Source of the DNA: an uncultured Desulfovibrio sp.
GTDB taxonomy: Bacteria; Desulfobacterota; Desulfovibrionia; Desulfovibrionales; Desulfovibrionaceae
Assembly (NCBI GenBank): GCA_946490455.1
Contig: CAMLXE010000005.1
Coordinates: forward strand, 1-19,555
Length of the DNA: 19,555 nt
Direction: 5' to 3'
The position numbers and the translations under genes were made by a program. Under the pieces are notes generated by a model, which saw only the letters and a program-made list of their open reading frames with translations, was not told where the DNA came from and made no database searches. Below are positions 1 through 7,620 of this stretch, in pieces; the first letter of the stretch is position 1; each line of letters starts with the position of its first letter.

Positions 1-1658
1 ACCACTGTTCCCGGAGTAAGGAATTTGCCAATGGCGCCATCAACAACACGAGGCGGTTCTGCGGGAGCATAAAGCTGTTTCAGGCGTTCGACGACAGGAA
101 GGTAGGGATGTGGTTTGACCATGATGTCCCAGCCGTTCAATATGCCTGCCTTGGCTGCGTCCGCAAGCGTCGCCAGATGGGCATCTGTTTCGTCTGAGAA
201 GAAGCTGGTCACAATGAGCAGACGACGTGGTGTTTCCTGGGCGGATGATGCTCCCGTCGGTGTGGGAGCAAGGTACAGATAGCGCAGAGCTTCAACAATT
301 CCGGTCCGTTCTGAGGGCATTCCTCCGGCAATCAGCGCATCACGGGCTCCCGTACCGTTGCAGAGCCATAGATCAAGCATGGCAAGCCGGCAGGATTCTT
401 CGGAGAAGAGACGTGGGTCGTCAAAGTAGCGAAAGTCTGTAGGCCGGACAGTAGAGTGCTGTGCTCCATAGACCGGGCCAGCATTGTTTTCGTGCATGGC
501 CTGGGCCAGCATGCGTTCCCAGGGGCAGTTTTCCTGTGGAAAGATGGTCCAGTCCTGTGGCCCTGCCCATTGTGCGTAGCGACGGAAGGCCTCACGCATC
601 AGGCATCTTTCGAGGGCACGCCATCCTCGTGTGGAATCTGCCCAGTTTTCCTTCAGCACTGGCCAAAGATCCATTTGAGAGCCTGCAAAGTGAAAATGCT
701 GTCTGGCGGTTGACTGAACGTCAAAGCTGGCAACTGCCAGTCTGGCAAAGCGGAGCAGGCTTCTGCAAATATCACCTGTAGTGAGAAATTCTTCAAGGAA
801 GTGGAAGGAGGCTCCATCCTTGCCGGCATCCCGGAAGCAGTCGCGCAACCTGAGTGCTTCCGGAAAGGAACACTGCGGGGCAGGGTAGTAGAGGAAAACC
901 CAGTTGATACGGTGTGCCTTTTCTTCTGTCGGTTGCAGAGCGTCATGCAGGTTTTCCCAGTAGCGGGAACGGAATCGTCCCTTGCTTCGTGCAAGATCCA
1001 TGTCAATATTGGGGAAATAGGTGACGATGGTTGCCGGTTTTTCTCGCAGATCAGGGCGAGGAATGCTGGTTCTGGGAAGTTTCCTTCGAATGATCCATAA
1101 CCAGGCGGGGAATCGTCCCAAGGCTTTCAGCAGGGCAGGAAGTCGATGGTAAAGAGTGATCATCTGCTGTTTCAGGGAGTTTGCTGAAACAGGGGTCAGG
1201 GGATCTGCGTGGAGAAGGGTAAAGGACCTTCCTGTTTTTTCACAGAAGTCTTTCAGCACTTCAGGAAGCCATTTTTCTTCATTCTGGCAGGCCACCAGGG
1301 TCAGGCTGGTTATTTCTCGTTCTTCCAGAATCTGTTCCAGCGCACGGAGCTTCAGGGCCTGAAAAAGATTGCGGGTAACTTTGGGATGTTTTTCATAGAG
1401 GGTGGAGAGCCACCACATGGACAGAGAATCACCAGCCCGCAGGGCCTGTTCCAATGTCTTTCCATTATGGACAAGGCGTCCCATTTCGTAGGTCCAGGCT
1501 GCCAGTTCATCACGAATGGGCAGCAGGCGGGCATTCAGTTCTGCCGGAATGGACAGGTACCCGGCGGGAACACGACCGCGATTCCACACGGCAACTGTTG
1601 TTTCTGGAGATAATCCTGTCGGACAGGCCGTATTGGAGAGAAGATAGAGCTCTTTCAT
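1..1658 (-). CDS. Surface carbohydrate biosynthesis protein, TIGR04326-like (C-terminus cut by window edge)
   Basis: A single open frame runs from ATG at 1658 to the left edge, giving 552 complete residues without a stop. An AAAGGA ribosome site lies about 10 nt before the ATG. I recognise features of the TIGR04326 surface-carbohydrate family from memory: a WWLSTLYEK segment near residues 82-90, an aromatic QENCPWE segment at 375-381, GAQHSTVR at 398-405 followed by DFRYFDD, and VKPHPYLP at 514-521. The last resembles the HP motif of GT-B enzymes that use CMP-sialic acid or CMP-Kdo. No signal peptide or membrane segment is evident, so it is probably cytoplasmic. The sugar-acid cluster further upstream on this strand includes a cytidylyltransferase, so I infer a role in transferring a CMP-activated sugar acid to a surface glycan. 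The gene starts 168 nt after thiL. The family call is fairly secure; the transferase activity is inference. Confidence 0.72.
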   Translation of the reverse strand, partial: MKELYLLSNTACPTGLSPETTVAVWNRGRVPAGYLSIPAELNARLLPIRDELAAWTYEMGRLVHNGKTLEQALRAGDSLSMWWLSTLYEKHPKVTRNLFQALKLRALEQILEEREITSLTLVACQNEEKWLPEVLKDFCEKTGRSFTLLHADPLTPVSANSLKQQMITLYHRLPALLKALGRFPAWLWIIRRKLPRTSIPRPDLREKPATIVTYFPNIDMDLARSKGRFRSRYWENLHDALQPTEEKAHRINWVFLYYPAPQCSFPEALRLRDCFRDAGKDGASFHFLEEFLTTGDICRSLLRFARLAVASFDVQSTARQHFHFAGSQMDLWPVLKENWADSTRGWRALERCLMREAFRRYAQWAGPQDWTIFPQENCPWERMLAQAMHENNAGPVYGAQHSTVRPTDFRYFDDPRLFSEESCRLAMLDLWLCNGTGARDALIAGGMPSERTGIVEALRYLYLAPTPTGASSAQETPRRLLIVTSFFSDETDAHLATLADAAKAGILNGWDIMVKPHPYLPVVERLKQLYAPAEPPRVVDGAIGKFLTPGTV

Positions 1659-1826
1659 AAACAGGACGTCCTTTGAGAGACGGTGCATGGGATCTTTTCT
1701 TTTCGGTACAGCCCGAGCCTCTTCGCCGCAAGTCCTTTTTTCGGCATGTCTCGGGAGAACTCGGGATTTTTGTCTGGAGGCAAGATACTGCTGTCGAGAT
1801 TTTGCCTTACAGTTTGGTCAGGTTGA
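1659..1826. other. Intergenic gap between thiL and the surface carbohydrate gene
   Basis: This 168-nt spacer shows no convincing terminator or promoter. A short direct repeat, CTCGGG-AGAA-CTCGGG, occurs around 1749-1764, but it cannot form a hairpin. The spacer gives no evidence against read-through from thiL into the downstream gene. Confidence 0.4.
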
Positions 1827-2834
1827 TCAGCCAAAATGATCAAAGCCGCCACAGAGCGGACAGTTATCGACGAGAATGTCCCCATTGTCGGTAACAGAAC
1901 CAAGAAATACTGTTTCTGGAATTGATTCATGAATTTTTTCAACAAGATACTTCGGGCATGTTCCTATCAGAGCGTAGTCTTCTCCTCCCAGCAGGCATTG
2001 AAGACGGGCGGCCTTTTCTGGATCTGCCTTTCCCCGTTCGCGCATCAGCTGGACGATGGAAGGATGCGGATCGGGGAGAGAGAGACTGGCTCCTCTTTTT
2101 CCCAGCAGACGGGGAAGGTCTCTTGCCAGACCGTCAGAAAGATCCATGAGACCAATTCGTGCAGCAGACGTCTTTTCGGCTTTCCACCGTGCAGCGAGGC
2201 TGGCAAGGATCATGCCTTCGGCAAGACGTGGCACAGGATGCAGATGGGCGGCACAGGGAACGGGGAATTCTGAACAGGCTGAGCGCCCCCGTTTTTCAAG
2301 CAGCTGAAGTCCTGTTCGAGCCAGCCCGGTTTCTCCAATGAGGAAGACGGCATCATCGGGAAGAGCCGTATTGCGCAGCAGAGGTGTGTCCGTCTGACCA
2401 AATACCGTAATGCACAGATGAAGGCGTTCTGCTCTGGAAAGATCTCCGCCCACAAGAGGAACCTGAGCCTGTGCTGCAAGGTGGGCCATGCCTTCACACA
2501 AGCCATCAACCAGTTCCATGTCTGCATCGGACGGGAGAGAAATGCCAGCAGTGAATCCGGATGGACGCGCACCGCAGGCTGCAAGATCACTCAGGTTGAC
2601 GGCCAGAGCTTTCCAGCCGATATCCCAAGGTGAAAAATAGCTGCGACGGAAGTGCACATCTTCCATGAAGAGATCGGTACTGACACACAAAGGAGACTCG
2701 GATTTGAGAACGGCACAGTCATCACCGCGTCCCAGCAGTACATCCTTGCCTGTATTGGGAAAGTGAAGGGCAATATGTTCGAGTATCGCATCTTCGGACT
2801 GGAGCGGTGTAGGGGTGACAGCAATGTGGGGCAT
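1827..2834 (-). CDS. thiL: Thiamine-monophosphate kinase ThiL
   Basis: ThiL phosphorylates thiamine monophosphate with ATP to give thiamine diphosphate, the last step of cofactor synthesis, in the cytoplasm. The 335-residue product has the family's usual length and its ATP/Mg-binding acidic motifs: GRGDDCAVL at 35-43, STD at 52-54, NLSDLAACGARP at 80-91, GGD at 129-131, and LSDGLARDL further on, followed by GGEDYAL. I chose the ATG at 2834 over one 69 nt upstream. A GGAGG sits four bases before it, and its A is also the last base of the uvrD stop (TGATG), so translation is probably coupled to uvrD. The upstream alternative would lie inside the uvrD coding region. Highly confident. Confidence 0.95.
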   Translation of the reverse strand: MPHIAVTPTPLQSEDAILEHIALHFPNTGKDVLLGRGDDCAVLKSESPLCVSTDLFMEDVHFRRSYFSPWDIGWKALAVNLSDLAACGARPSGFTAGISLPSDADMELVDGLCEGMAHLAAQAQVPLVGGDLSRAERLHLCITVFGQTDTPLLRNTALPDDAVFLIGETGLARTGLQLLEKRGRSACSEFPVPCAAHLHPVPRLAEGMILASLAARWKAEKTSAARIGLMDLSDGLARDLPRLLGKRGASLSLPDPHPSIVQLMRERGKADPEKAARLQCLLGGEDYALIGTCPKYLVEKIHESIPETVFLGSVTDNGDILVDNCPLCGGFDHFG

Positions 2835-5083
2835 CAGTCCTCCATGGTCAGAAAGGCTCTGAGAATGACCTTGAGGCCAAAACCGGGGAAATTGACTCTG
2901 CATTTGTCCGGAGGCAGCTGTTCCACTATTTTCCCTCTCCCGAACACCTTATGCCGGCAAAATCCACAGCCTGTACCGGGGCTACCTTTTCCTTTCTGCT
3001 CGGTACCGAATACGGGCGGAGCAAAAACAGGCATACGAGGTTCTTTCCATGCCTCTTCACCGTCTGTGCTGTCCCATGAGTGGCGAAACATGGGACGTTG
3101 CCTGCGGGCTTCGGCAAAGGCCGGAAGCGTACCGACATCAATGCTGGCCGGTACTTCCCGTCTGCTCAGGCGACCGGTATAGCCTTCCTGCCATTCTTCA
3201 ATAGCTGAATAGGGGAGTTCCCGTACAAAGGGACTGGGATTGGCCGGTTCGTTGCCACCGTTCTGGCGGCTATAAAGGGTAGCGGGAATGGACAGATCAA
3301 GACTCTCCCTGGCTCGTGTACAGGCCACATACATGAGTCTCCGTTCTTCCTCGAAATCGTCTTCCCTGACCATGGCATGCCGTGAAGGAAAACGCTCTTC
3401 CACAAGATCAAGCAGAATGACGGCATCCCACTCCAGTCCTTTGGCCGAATGGATGGTAGAGAGGACTACACGTTCGGCGGCATCGGCTTCTTCAGCCTCT
3501 TCCTCCGGAGTTTCCAGAGACAGATCTGCAATGAACTGTTCAATATCTGAATAGGCAGAAGCGATGTGGGCCAGTTCGGTCAGACCCTGCTGCCGGCGGG
3601 GCCAGTCATCGGGGAAAAGGGCCTGCATGCGAGGCTGGTAGTGCTCGATGACCATTTCAACGAGGCCTGCTGGCGACAGGTTATGCTGGCGCAGCCTGTC
3701 CAGAAGCAGCATGTCTGACCAGAGATCCGGGAATCGTGTGCAGGCCTTGCGCAGTTCATCGAAGTCCCCTTGGCAGGCTACAAGGTAGATCTTCTGGGCT
3801 GTGCGCGTACCAACGCCCTTGGACAGGCCGGCTACGCGCAGGAAGGAGGGCATGTCCAGAGGATTGACGGCAAGGCGGATAAACGCAACCACATCCTTGA
3901 CATGGACAGCTTCCGAATAACGCAGCCCTCCGTATTTTCTGAATTTGATTCCGCGTTTGGTCAGTGCAACTTCAAGGTGGTAGGACTGATAGCCTGCCCG
4001 GAACAGTACCGCTATTTCCCGTGCCTGATATCGGGAAAGCAGCTCTTCAACGCGGGATGCGACAAGATTCGCCTGTGTCAGATCGCTCAATGGACGCATC
4101 AGACGGACTTTTGGGGTCGATTCATCCACTTTTTTGCTGGTATAGAGCGTCTTGTGGAACCCTTCCGTTGCCGGTGCGAGTACGGCATTGGCTACGTCGA
4201 GTACAGGCTGGGTGGAACGGTAATTTTCTTCCAGGCGAATAACTCGTGTTGCGGGGAAGAGTTTGGGAAAATCGAGAATATTTCTGACATCTGCGCCTCG
4301 AAAGGCATAGATGGACTGGGCATCGTCACCGACGGCCATGACATTGCCGTTATCGCCTGCCAGAAGTCGGACAATACGGGCCTGTACCCGGTTGGTATCC
4401 TGATATTCGTCAACCATGAGGTAACGATAGCGCTCCCGGAAGAGGGGGGCCATTCCTTCATGTTCGCCATCTCCGCGAAGCAGTGTCTCCAGTTCAAAAA
4501 GCAGATCGTCATAGTCAAGGAGAGCATGTTCACGGCGGTAGGCATGATAGGCCTCACCCAGTTCTGTCAGAGCGTCTGCATGGGGCAGAAGATGCGGTGA
4601 TTCTCTCTGAAGAACATCATACAGAGGAATTTCCTTGTTTCTGGCCTTGCTCAGCAGACCAAGAATAGCCTGTGTCTTGGGGAATGAACGGTCTCCCTTG
4701 CCGAGGTGGAGGCGTTCCTTGCATTGCTGAATGGCAGAGGCACTGTCTGAAGCATCCATGATGGTAATCGGCCCCTGTGCCCAGGCCGGGCGGTACTGAC
4801 GGAGAACCGAAAAGGCAAAGCCGTGGAATGTTCCACCCTGAACACCACCAAGACTGTAGCCCAGAAGGTCCGTGGCGCGAATGAGCATTTCCCGGCTGGC
4901 CTTACGGGTAAAGGTCAGAAGCAGCATGGATTCCGGTGAAATACCCTGTTCGGCGAGCCAGGCCAGACGATGAACAAGTGTGCGTGTCTTGCCACTGCCG
5001 GCCCCGGCAATGACAAGAACAGGACCGTCAGGAGCCGTAACGGCCTCAAGCTGGGCCGGATTCAGGGTAGAAATATCAATCAT
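2834..5083 (-). CDS. uvrD: UvrD/Rep/PcrA-type superfamily 1A DNA helicase
   Basis: This is an ATP-dependent 3'-5' DNA helicase of the kind used in nucleotide-excision and mismatch repair. The 749-residue product has the SF1A motifs in order: LNPAQLEAV (Q motif, 7-15), Walker A GAGSGKT (27-33), TFTRKA (motif Ia, 57-62), DEYQDTN (motif II, 225-231), VGDDAQSIYAFRGA (motif III, 251-264), LEENYRST (motif IV region), and STIHSAKGLEWD with VACTRAR near the end (motifs V and VI). The C-terminus carries a CGFCRH segment and then a VFGRGKIVE...VNFPGFGLKVIL module like the C-terminal domain of UvrD/PcrA. The ATG at 5083 has GGAGG six bases upstream. An ATG 138 nt further up has no such site, and the added residues look non-coding. 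The gene is coupled to thiL by a TGATG overlap and separated from the upstream HAD gene by a terminator. Confidence 0.95.
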   Translation of the reverse strand: MIDISTLNPAQLEAVTAPDGPVLVIAGAGSGKTRTLVHRLAWLAEQGISPESMLLLTFTRKASREMLIRATDLLGYSLGGVQGGTFHGFAFSVLRQYRPAWAQGPITIMDASDSASAIQQCKERLHLGKGDRSFPKTQAILGLLSKARNKEIPLYDVLQRESPHLLPHADALTELGEAYHAYRREHALLDYDDLLFELETLLRGDGEHEGMAPLFRERYRYLMVDEYQDTNRVQARIVRLLAGDNGNVMAVGDDAQSIYAFRGADVRNILDFPKLFPATRVIRLEENYRSTQPVLDVANAVLAPATEGFHKTLYTSKKVDESTPKVRLMRPLSDLTQANLVASRVEELLSRYQAREIAVLFRAGYQSYHLEVALTKRGIKFRKYGGLRYSEAVHVKDVVAFIRLAVNPLDMPSFLRVAGLSKGVGTRTAQKIYLVACQGDFDELRKACTRFPDLWSDMLLLDRLRQHNLSPAGLVEMVIEHYQPRMQALFPDDWPRRQQGLTELAHIASAYSDIEQFIADLSLETPEEEAEEADAAERVVLSTIHSAKGLEWDAVILLDLVEERFPSRHAMVREDDFEEERRLMYVACTRARESLDLSIPATLYSRQNGGNEPANPSPFVRELPYSAIEEWQEGYTGRLSRREVPASIDVGTLPAFAEARRQRPMFRHSWDSTDGEEAWKEPRMPVFAPPVFGTEQKGKGSPGTGCGFCRHKVFGRGKIVEQLPPDKCRVNFPGFGLKVILRAFLTMED

Positions 5084-5103
5084 GAAGTGCCTCCGACGGA
5101 CAT

Positions 5104-5109
5104 AGTATA
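5104..5109 (-). promoter_or_regulatory. Possible -10 box (TATACT) for uvrD-thiL
   Basis: TATACT on the minus strand lies about 20 bases before the uvrD start codon. The best -35-like hexamer, TTGTCT, is 20 bases further upstream, which is longer than the optimum. The location between a terminator and uvrD makes a promoter likely, but the exact boxes are uncertain. Confidence 0.3.
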
Positions 5110-5129
5110 GGAACACAGGCTGTCCCGAA

Positions 5130-5145
5130 AGACAAAAGTTTGTCT
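5130..5145. repeat. 16-bp perfect palindrome upstream of uvrD
   Basis: AGACAAA-AG-TTTGTCT is a perfect inverted repeat with a 2-base centre. It lies about 47-62 bases before the uvrD start and about 20 bases upstream of the candidate -10 box, overlapping the candidate -35. The position suits a dimeric repressor operator. It does not match the E. coli LexA box (CTG-N10-CAG). Operator function is inference. Confidence 0.4.
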
Positions 5146-5260
5146 TGTCTCTGGTTGATCGGAATGGCCTGTGCGTTTTTGATGCCGCTGAGTTCAGGTG
5201 TGCGGATTGGTATGACGGCACAATATACTGCTGAGAAATGTCTCTCAGCCAGTATGCCTG

Positions 5261-5298
5261 CCAGAAACAAAAGCGGACCCCGGCAGAGAGGTCCGCTT
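5261..5298 (-). terminator. Rho-independent terminator after the HAD phosphatase gene
   Basis: On the minus strand AAGCGGACC (5298-5290) pairs perfectly with GGTCCGCTT (5279-5271) across a 10-base loop, and a T-rich tail (TTTTGTTTCT) follows. It starts about 25 bases after the HAD stop codon and separates that operon from uvrD-thiL. Confidence 0.85.
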
Positions 5299-5323
5299 GA
5301 AGTGGTCCCGAAAGAATTCAGGC

Positions 5324-5965
5324 CTAGAGGGCTGCCTGCTGTCTGAGCCAGTCATTGAGGCCGGTCAGATCTTCTCCCCACGGATATGGAGATCCTTCAA
5401 AGGTCTTTCCACGCCCATAAAAGAGAGTACCGTTTATTTCTGCCGCCTCCCGATCAGTGGAGGCATCTCCAATCATGACGGCTTCAGCCGGATCGACGCC
5501 TGCTTCCTGAAGAATTTCCTTCAGAAGGATGGCCTTGGCCGGAGGAGTGCCTCGGAGTCCATCAAAGTAGCCGTCCAGATTCCGTGCGCGAAAAACGGAT
5601 ACAAGCTCTGATTGTGGCGTTCCGGAGCACACATACATGGGGATCTTCCCCTTCCATGTCTTGAGTACGTCCAGGGCTCCCGGAACGAAGGGGGCATTGA
5701 TGACATTATCAAGCGCATAATGGACGAATCTGCTCGCGAGCTCATCCATTTCCGGCTGAGTGATTTCTCGACCAAGTACCTCTCTATACAGCCATTTGAA
5801 TTTTTCATAACGGCTGACGCCGCCATGAAGCGTATGGAACAGCACAAGGCGGTCACGCGCTTCGGCCCCAAAGGGTTCCGCAACCATGCCAAAGGCTTTT
5901 GTCTTGGCGTCTACGGATTCCAGCAGAACACCATCGCAATCGAAGACAATAAGCGAAAGAGCCAT
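5324..5965 (-). CDS. HAD-superfamily phosphatase (beta-phosphoglucomutase/phosphoglycolate phosphatase-like)
   Basis: The 213-residue product has all four HAD motifs: nucleophile DCDGV (D9, general acid/base D11), SGT (114-116), lysine K144, and GD with D171 (166-171). A helical insert between motifs I and II looks like a class I cap, which suits small phosphorylated metabolites. The ATG at 5965 follows the stop of the upstream dehydrogenase by one base, with GGAG as ribosome site inside that gene's end, so the two are probably translated together. An ATG 27 nt upstream lacks this arrangement. From context I infer it dephosphorylates a sugar-acid or sugar-phosphate intermediate of the surface-glycan pathway, possibly as a functional stand-in for KdsC. 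It is not a KdsC homologue, since KdsC is capless. The substrate cannot be read from the sequence. Confidence 0.85.
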   Translation of the reverse strand: MALSLIVFDCDGVLLESVDAKTKAFGMVAEPFGAEARDRLVLFHTLHGGVSRYEKFKWLYREVLGREITQPEMDELASRFVHYALDNVINAPFVPGALDVLKTWKGKIPMYVCSGTPQSELVSVFRARNLDGYFDGLRGTPPAKAILLKEILQEAGVDPAEAVMIGDASTDREAAEINGTLFYGRGKTFEGSPYPWGEDLTGLNDWLRQQAAL

Positions 5966-5966
5966 G

Positions 5967-6878
5967 TCATTCTCCAGAGTGCAGAGCGCCAATCAGATTC
6001 TTGATGGTGTCCGTTTCCATGATGATTCGGGCTTCACGGGCATAGGAGCCGATATGCGGCGTAAGAATGACGTTGTCCATATCCTTCAGAGGTCCTTCAT
6101 AGGGTTCTTTGGAATAGACATCGAGGGCAGCTCCGCCAAGATGCCCGGCTGTGAGCAGGCCATACAGCGCCTTTTCGTCAATGAGTCCTCCACGAGATAC
6201 ATTGATGACAAAGCTGCCGGGGCGCATGAGGGAAAGACGACCAAGATCAAGCAGGGTAGCGCCATTTTCCGGTTTGGCACAATGCAGGGTTATGATGTCG
6301 GCCCAGTCCATCAGAGGATCAAGCCCCAGCTTGGAGTAAGTCTTATCATCGACAAAGGGGTCATGGTAGGCAATCTCGACCCCAAAGGGTTCAAGACGCT
6401 TGGCAACGGCATGCCCAATGCGGCCAAGACCGACAATACCCACATGCTTGCCGTTCAGAAGGTTGCCCATTCTCTTTTTCCAGACACCGTTACGAATGTC
6501 TCTGTCCTGGTGGGGAACCTGACGAAGCAGCGTCAGCATGAGACCGATGGTCAGTTCGGCTACGGCAACTGTGGGACCATCCGGAGTGTTGCAGACGGTG
6601 ATTCCTTTGGTCCTGGCATATCCGGCATCAACGCTGTCCATGCCTGTCCCGCAACGGGAGATGATCTTCAGCTCGGGCAGGGCATCAATAACTCTTTTGG
6701 AATAGGGTTCCGTGCCGGCAGCCACACCGGTGCAGCCCTGAAGCAGCTGAATGGTTTCGTCTTCAGTGAGTGTTCTGCCTATATCGTTGAGAATATATTC
6801 AATACCTTCCTGCCGCAGCAGTTCCAGAGGTTCTTCACTGTAGCGGGCAAAGGAAGATGTGGTGATGGCTATTTTCAT
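5967..6878 (-). CDS. D-isomer-specific 2-hydroxyacid dehydrogenase (phosphoglycerate dehydrogenase-like, no ACT domain)
   Basis: This is an NAD(H)-dependent oxidoreductase that interconverts a D-2-hydroxyacid and the 2-keto acid. The 303-residue product has the Rossmann motif GLGRIG (150-155), the catalytic trio R229 (in SRGG), E258 (in KEP) and H275 (in TPHIGS), and a CGTGMDSVD segment (76-84) typical of the substrate domain. It ends after the catalytic core and lacks the ACT regulatory domain of feedback-inhibited SerA. The ATG at 6878 has AAGGA eight bases upstream; an ATG nine bases earlier sits directly on the ribosome site. It is one base from the HAD gene and 56 bases from the acetyltransferase gene. 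Given these neighbours I infer a pathway-specific role rather than bulk serine synthesis. Glycerate or hydroxypyruvate-type substrates are possible. Confidence 0.88.
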   Translation of the reverse strand: MKIAITTSSFARYSEEPLELLRQEGIEYILNDIGRTLTEDETIQLLQGCTGVAAGTEPYSKRVIDALPELKIISRCGTGMDSVDAGYARTKGITVCNTPDGPTVAVAELTIGLMLTLLRQVPHQDRDIRNGVWKKRMGNLLNGKHVGIVGLGRIGHAVAKRLEPFGVEIAYHDPFVDDKTYSKLGLDPLMDWADIITLHCAKPENGATLLDLGRLSLMRPGSFVINVSRGGLIDEKALYGLLTAGHLGGAALDVYSKEPYEGPLKDMDNVILTPHIGSYAREARIIMETDTIKNLIGALHSGE

Positions 6879-6934
6879 GGCGTACATCCTTTTTGTATGT
6901 AACGAAGAGATGTTGTACGGAGACTTCGTTGCCG

Positions 6935-7507
6935 TCAGCTGTTCGTCCGACGGCCGATAAGTCTGGCGGGAACGCCTCCCATAATGGCATAGGGTTCAAC
7001 ATTTCGTGTAACCACGGCCCCTGCTCCGATGATGGCGCCGTGTCCAATATGAACATCTGGGGTAATGGTGCAGTTGGCTGCAATCCAGACATCATCATCG
7101 ATAGTGATCGTTCCATGAACGTGGCCCTGCTGCATGATTGGTATATCAAGACGATCAAATCGATGATTGGCGGCCCGAATGACAGTACCCGGACCTACCG
7201 CTACCTGCTTTCCCATGCGGATAAGACCATTGGAGGCATCTACGGTGACACCGGGACTCAGGGCTGTGTCCTGTCCCATCTCCAGAGAGCCATTTTCGGC
7301 ATAGAGGTGGCATCCTCTTCCGATACGGATGCCGTCTGCCAGATGCATATTGCGACAACCCTGGACAGCTATCCCATTTCCAAAACGAACCTTGCCACAG
7401 GCTGCGAAGAGGGGACGCCAGAGAACAAGACGAATTCCCGTGCCCAAAACAGTAGGAATCCAGCCTGACACTGCGGTGAGGAGTTCTTCAACAAAATGTC
7501 GGATCAT
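6935..7507 (-). CDS. Left-handed beta-helix (hexapeptide repeat) acyltransferase
   Basis: The 190-residue product shows hexapeptide repeats from about residue 40 (for example the IGRG, MGQD and VGPG turns), the probable catalytic histidine H115 in AANHRFDR, and a typical C-terminal GGVPARLIGRR segment (177-187). This matches the maltose/galactoside/NodL-WbbJ class of O-acetyltransferases, which use acetyl-CoA and act as trimers. A hydrophobic stretch at about 10-30 may contact the membrane. I see no clear ribosome site before the ATG at 7507. It is the first gene after the hairpin that ends the cytidylyltransferase operon. I infer acetylation of the sugar acid or of the finished glycan; the acceptor is unknown. 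Confidence 0.88.
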   Translation of the reverse strand: MIRHFVEELLTAVSGWIPTVLGTGIRLVLWRPLFAACGKVRFGNGIAVQGCRNMHLADGIRIGRGCHLYAENGSLEMGQDTALSPGVTVDASNGLIRMGKQVAVGPGTVIRAANHRFDRLDIPIMQQGHVHGTITIDDDVWIAANCTITPDVHIGHGAIIGAGAVVTRNVEPYAIMGGVPARLIGRRTNS

Positions 7508-7582
7508 GGAGTGTTCGGATCATTCTGGAAAAAGGGTTGCCGGTGTATCCGGAGAATTGAATGACAGACAATGGAAAATTTC

Positions 7583-7614
7583 GCCCGGATGACCCTTTCG
7601 GAGATCATCCGGGC
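7583..7614 (-). terminator. Probable terminator after the cytidylyltransferase gene
   Basis: A perfect 10-bp stem, GCCCGGATGA (7614-7605 on the minus strand) with TCATCCGGGC (7592-7583), closes a 12-base loop. It begins 6 bases after the stop codon. The following GAAATTTTCC is only a modest T-tract, so termination may be partial. Confidence 0.7.
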
Positions 7615-7620
7615 GTAAGA

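Noticed and set aside
1655..1747. Short frame between thiL and the surface carbohydrate gene whose stop overlaps the next ATG
   Set aside because: The ATGA overlap is suggestive of coupling, but there is no ribosome site and the 30-residue peptide has no recognisable feature.
1749..1764. Repeated CTCGGG considered as a terminator stem after thiL
   Set aside because: The two copies are direct, not inverted, so they cannot pair with each other.
3770..4600. Plus-strand open frame within uvrD
   Set aside because: It is antisense to the conserved helicase core. No ribosome site or domain supports it.
5886..6902. Plus-strand open frame opposite the hydroxyacid dehydrogenase
   Set aside because: It is an antisense shadow of a gene with complete catalytic residues, and its translation lacks any known motif.
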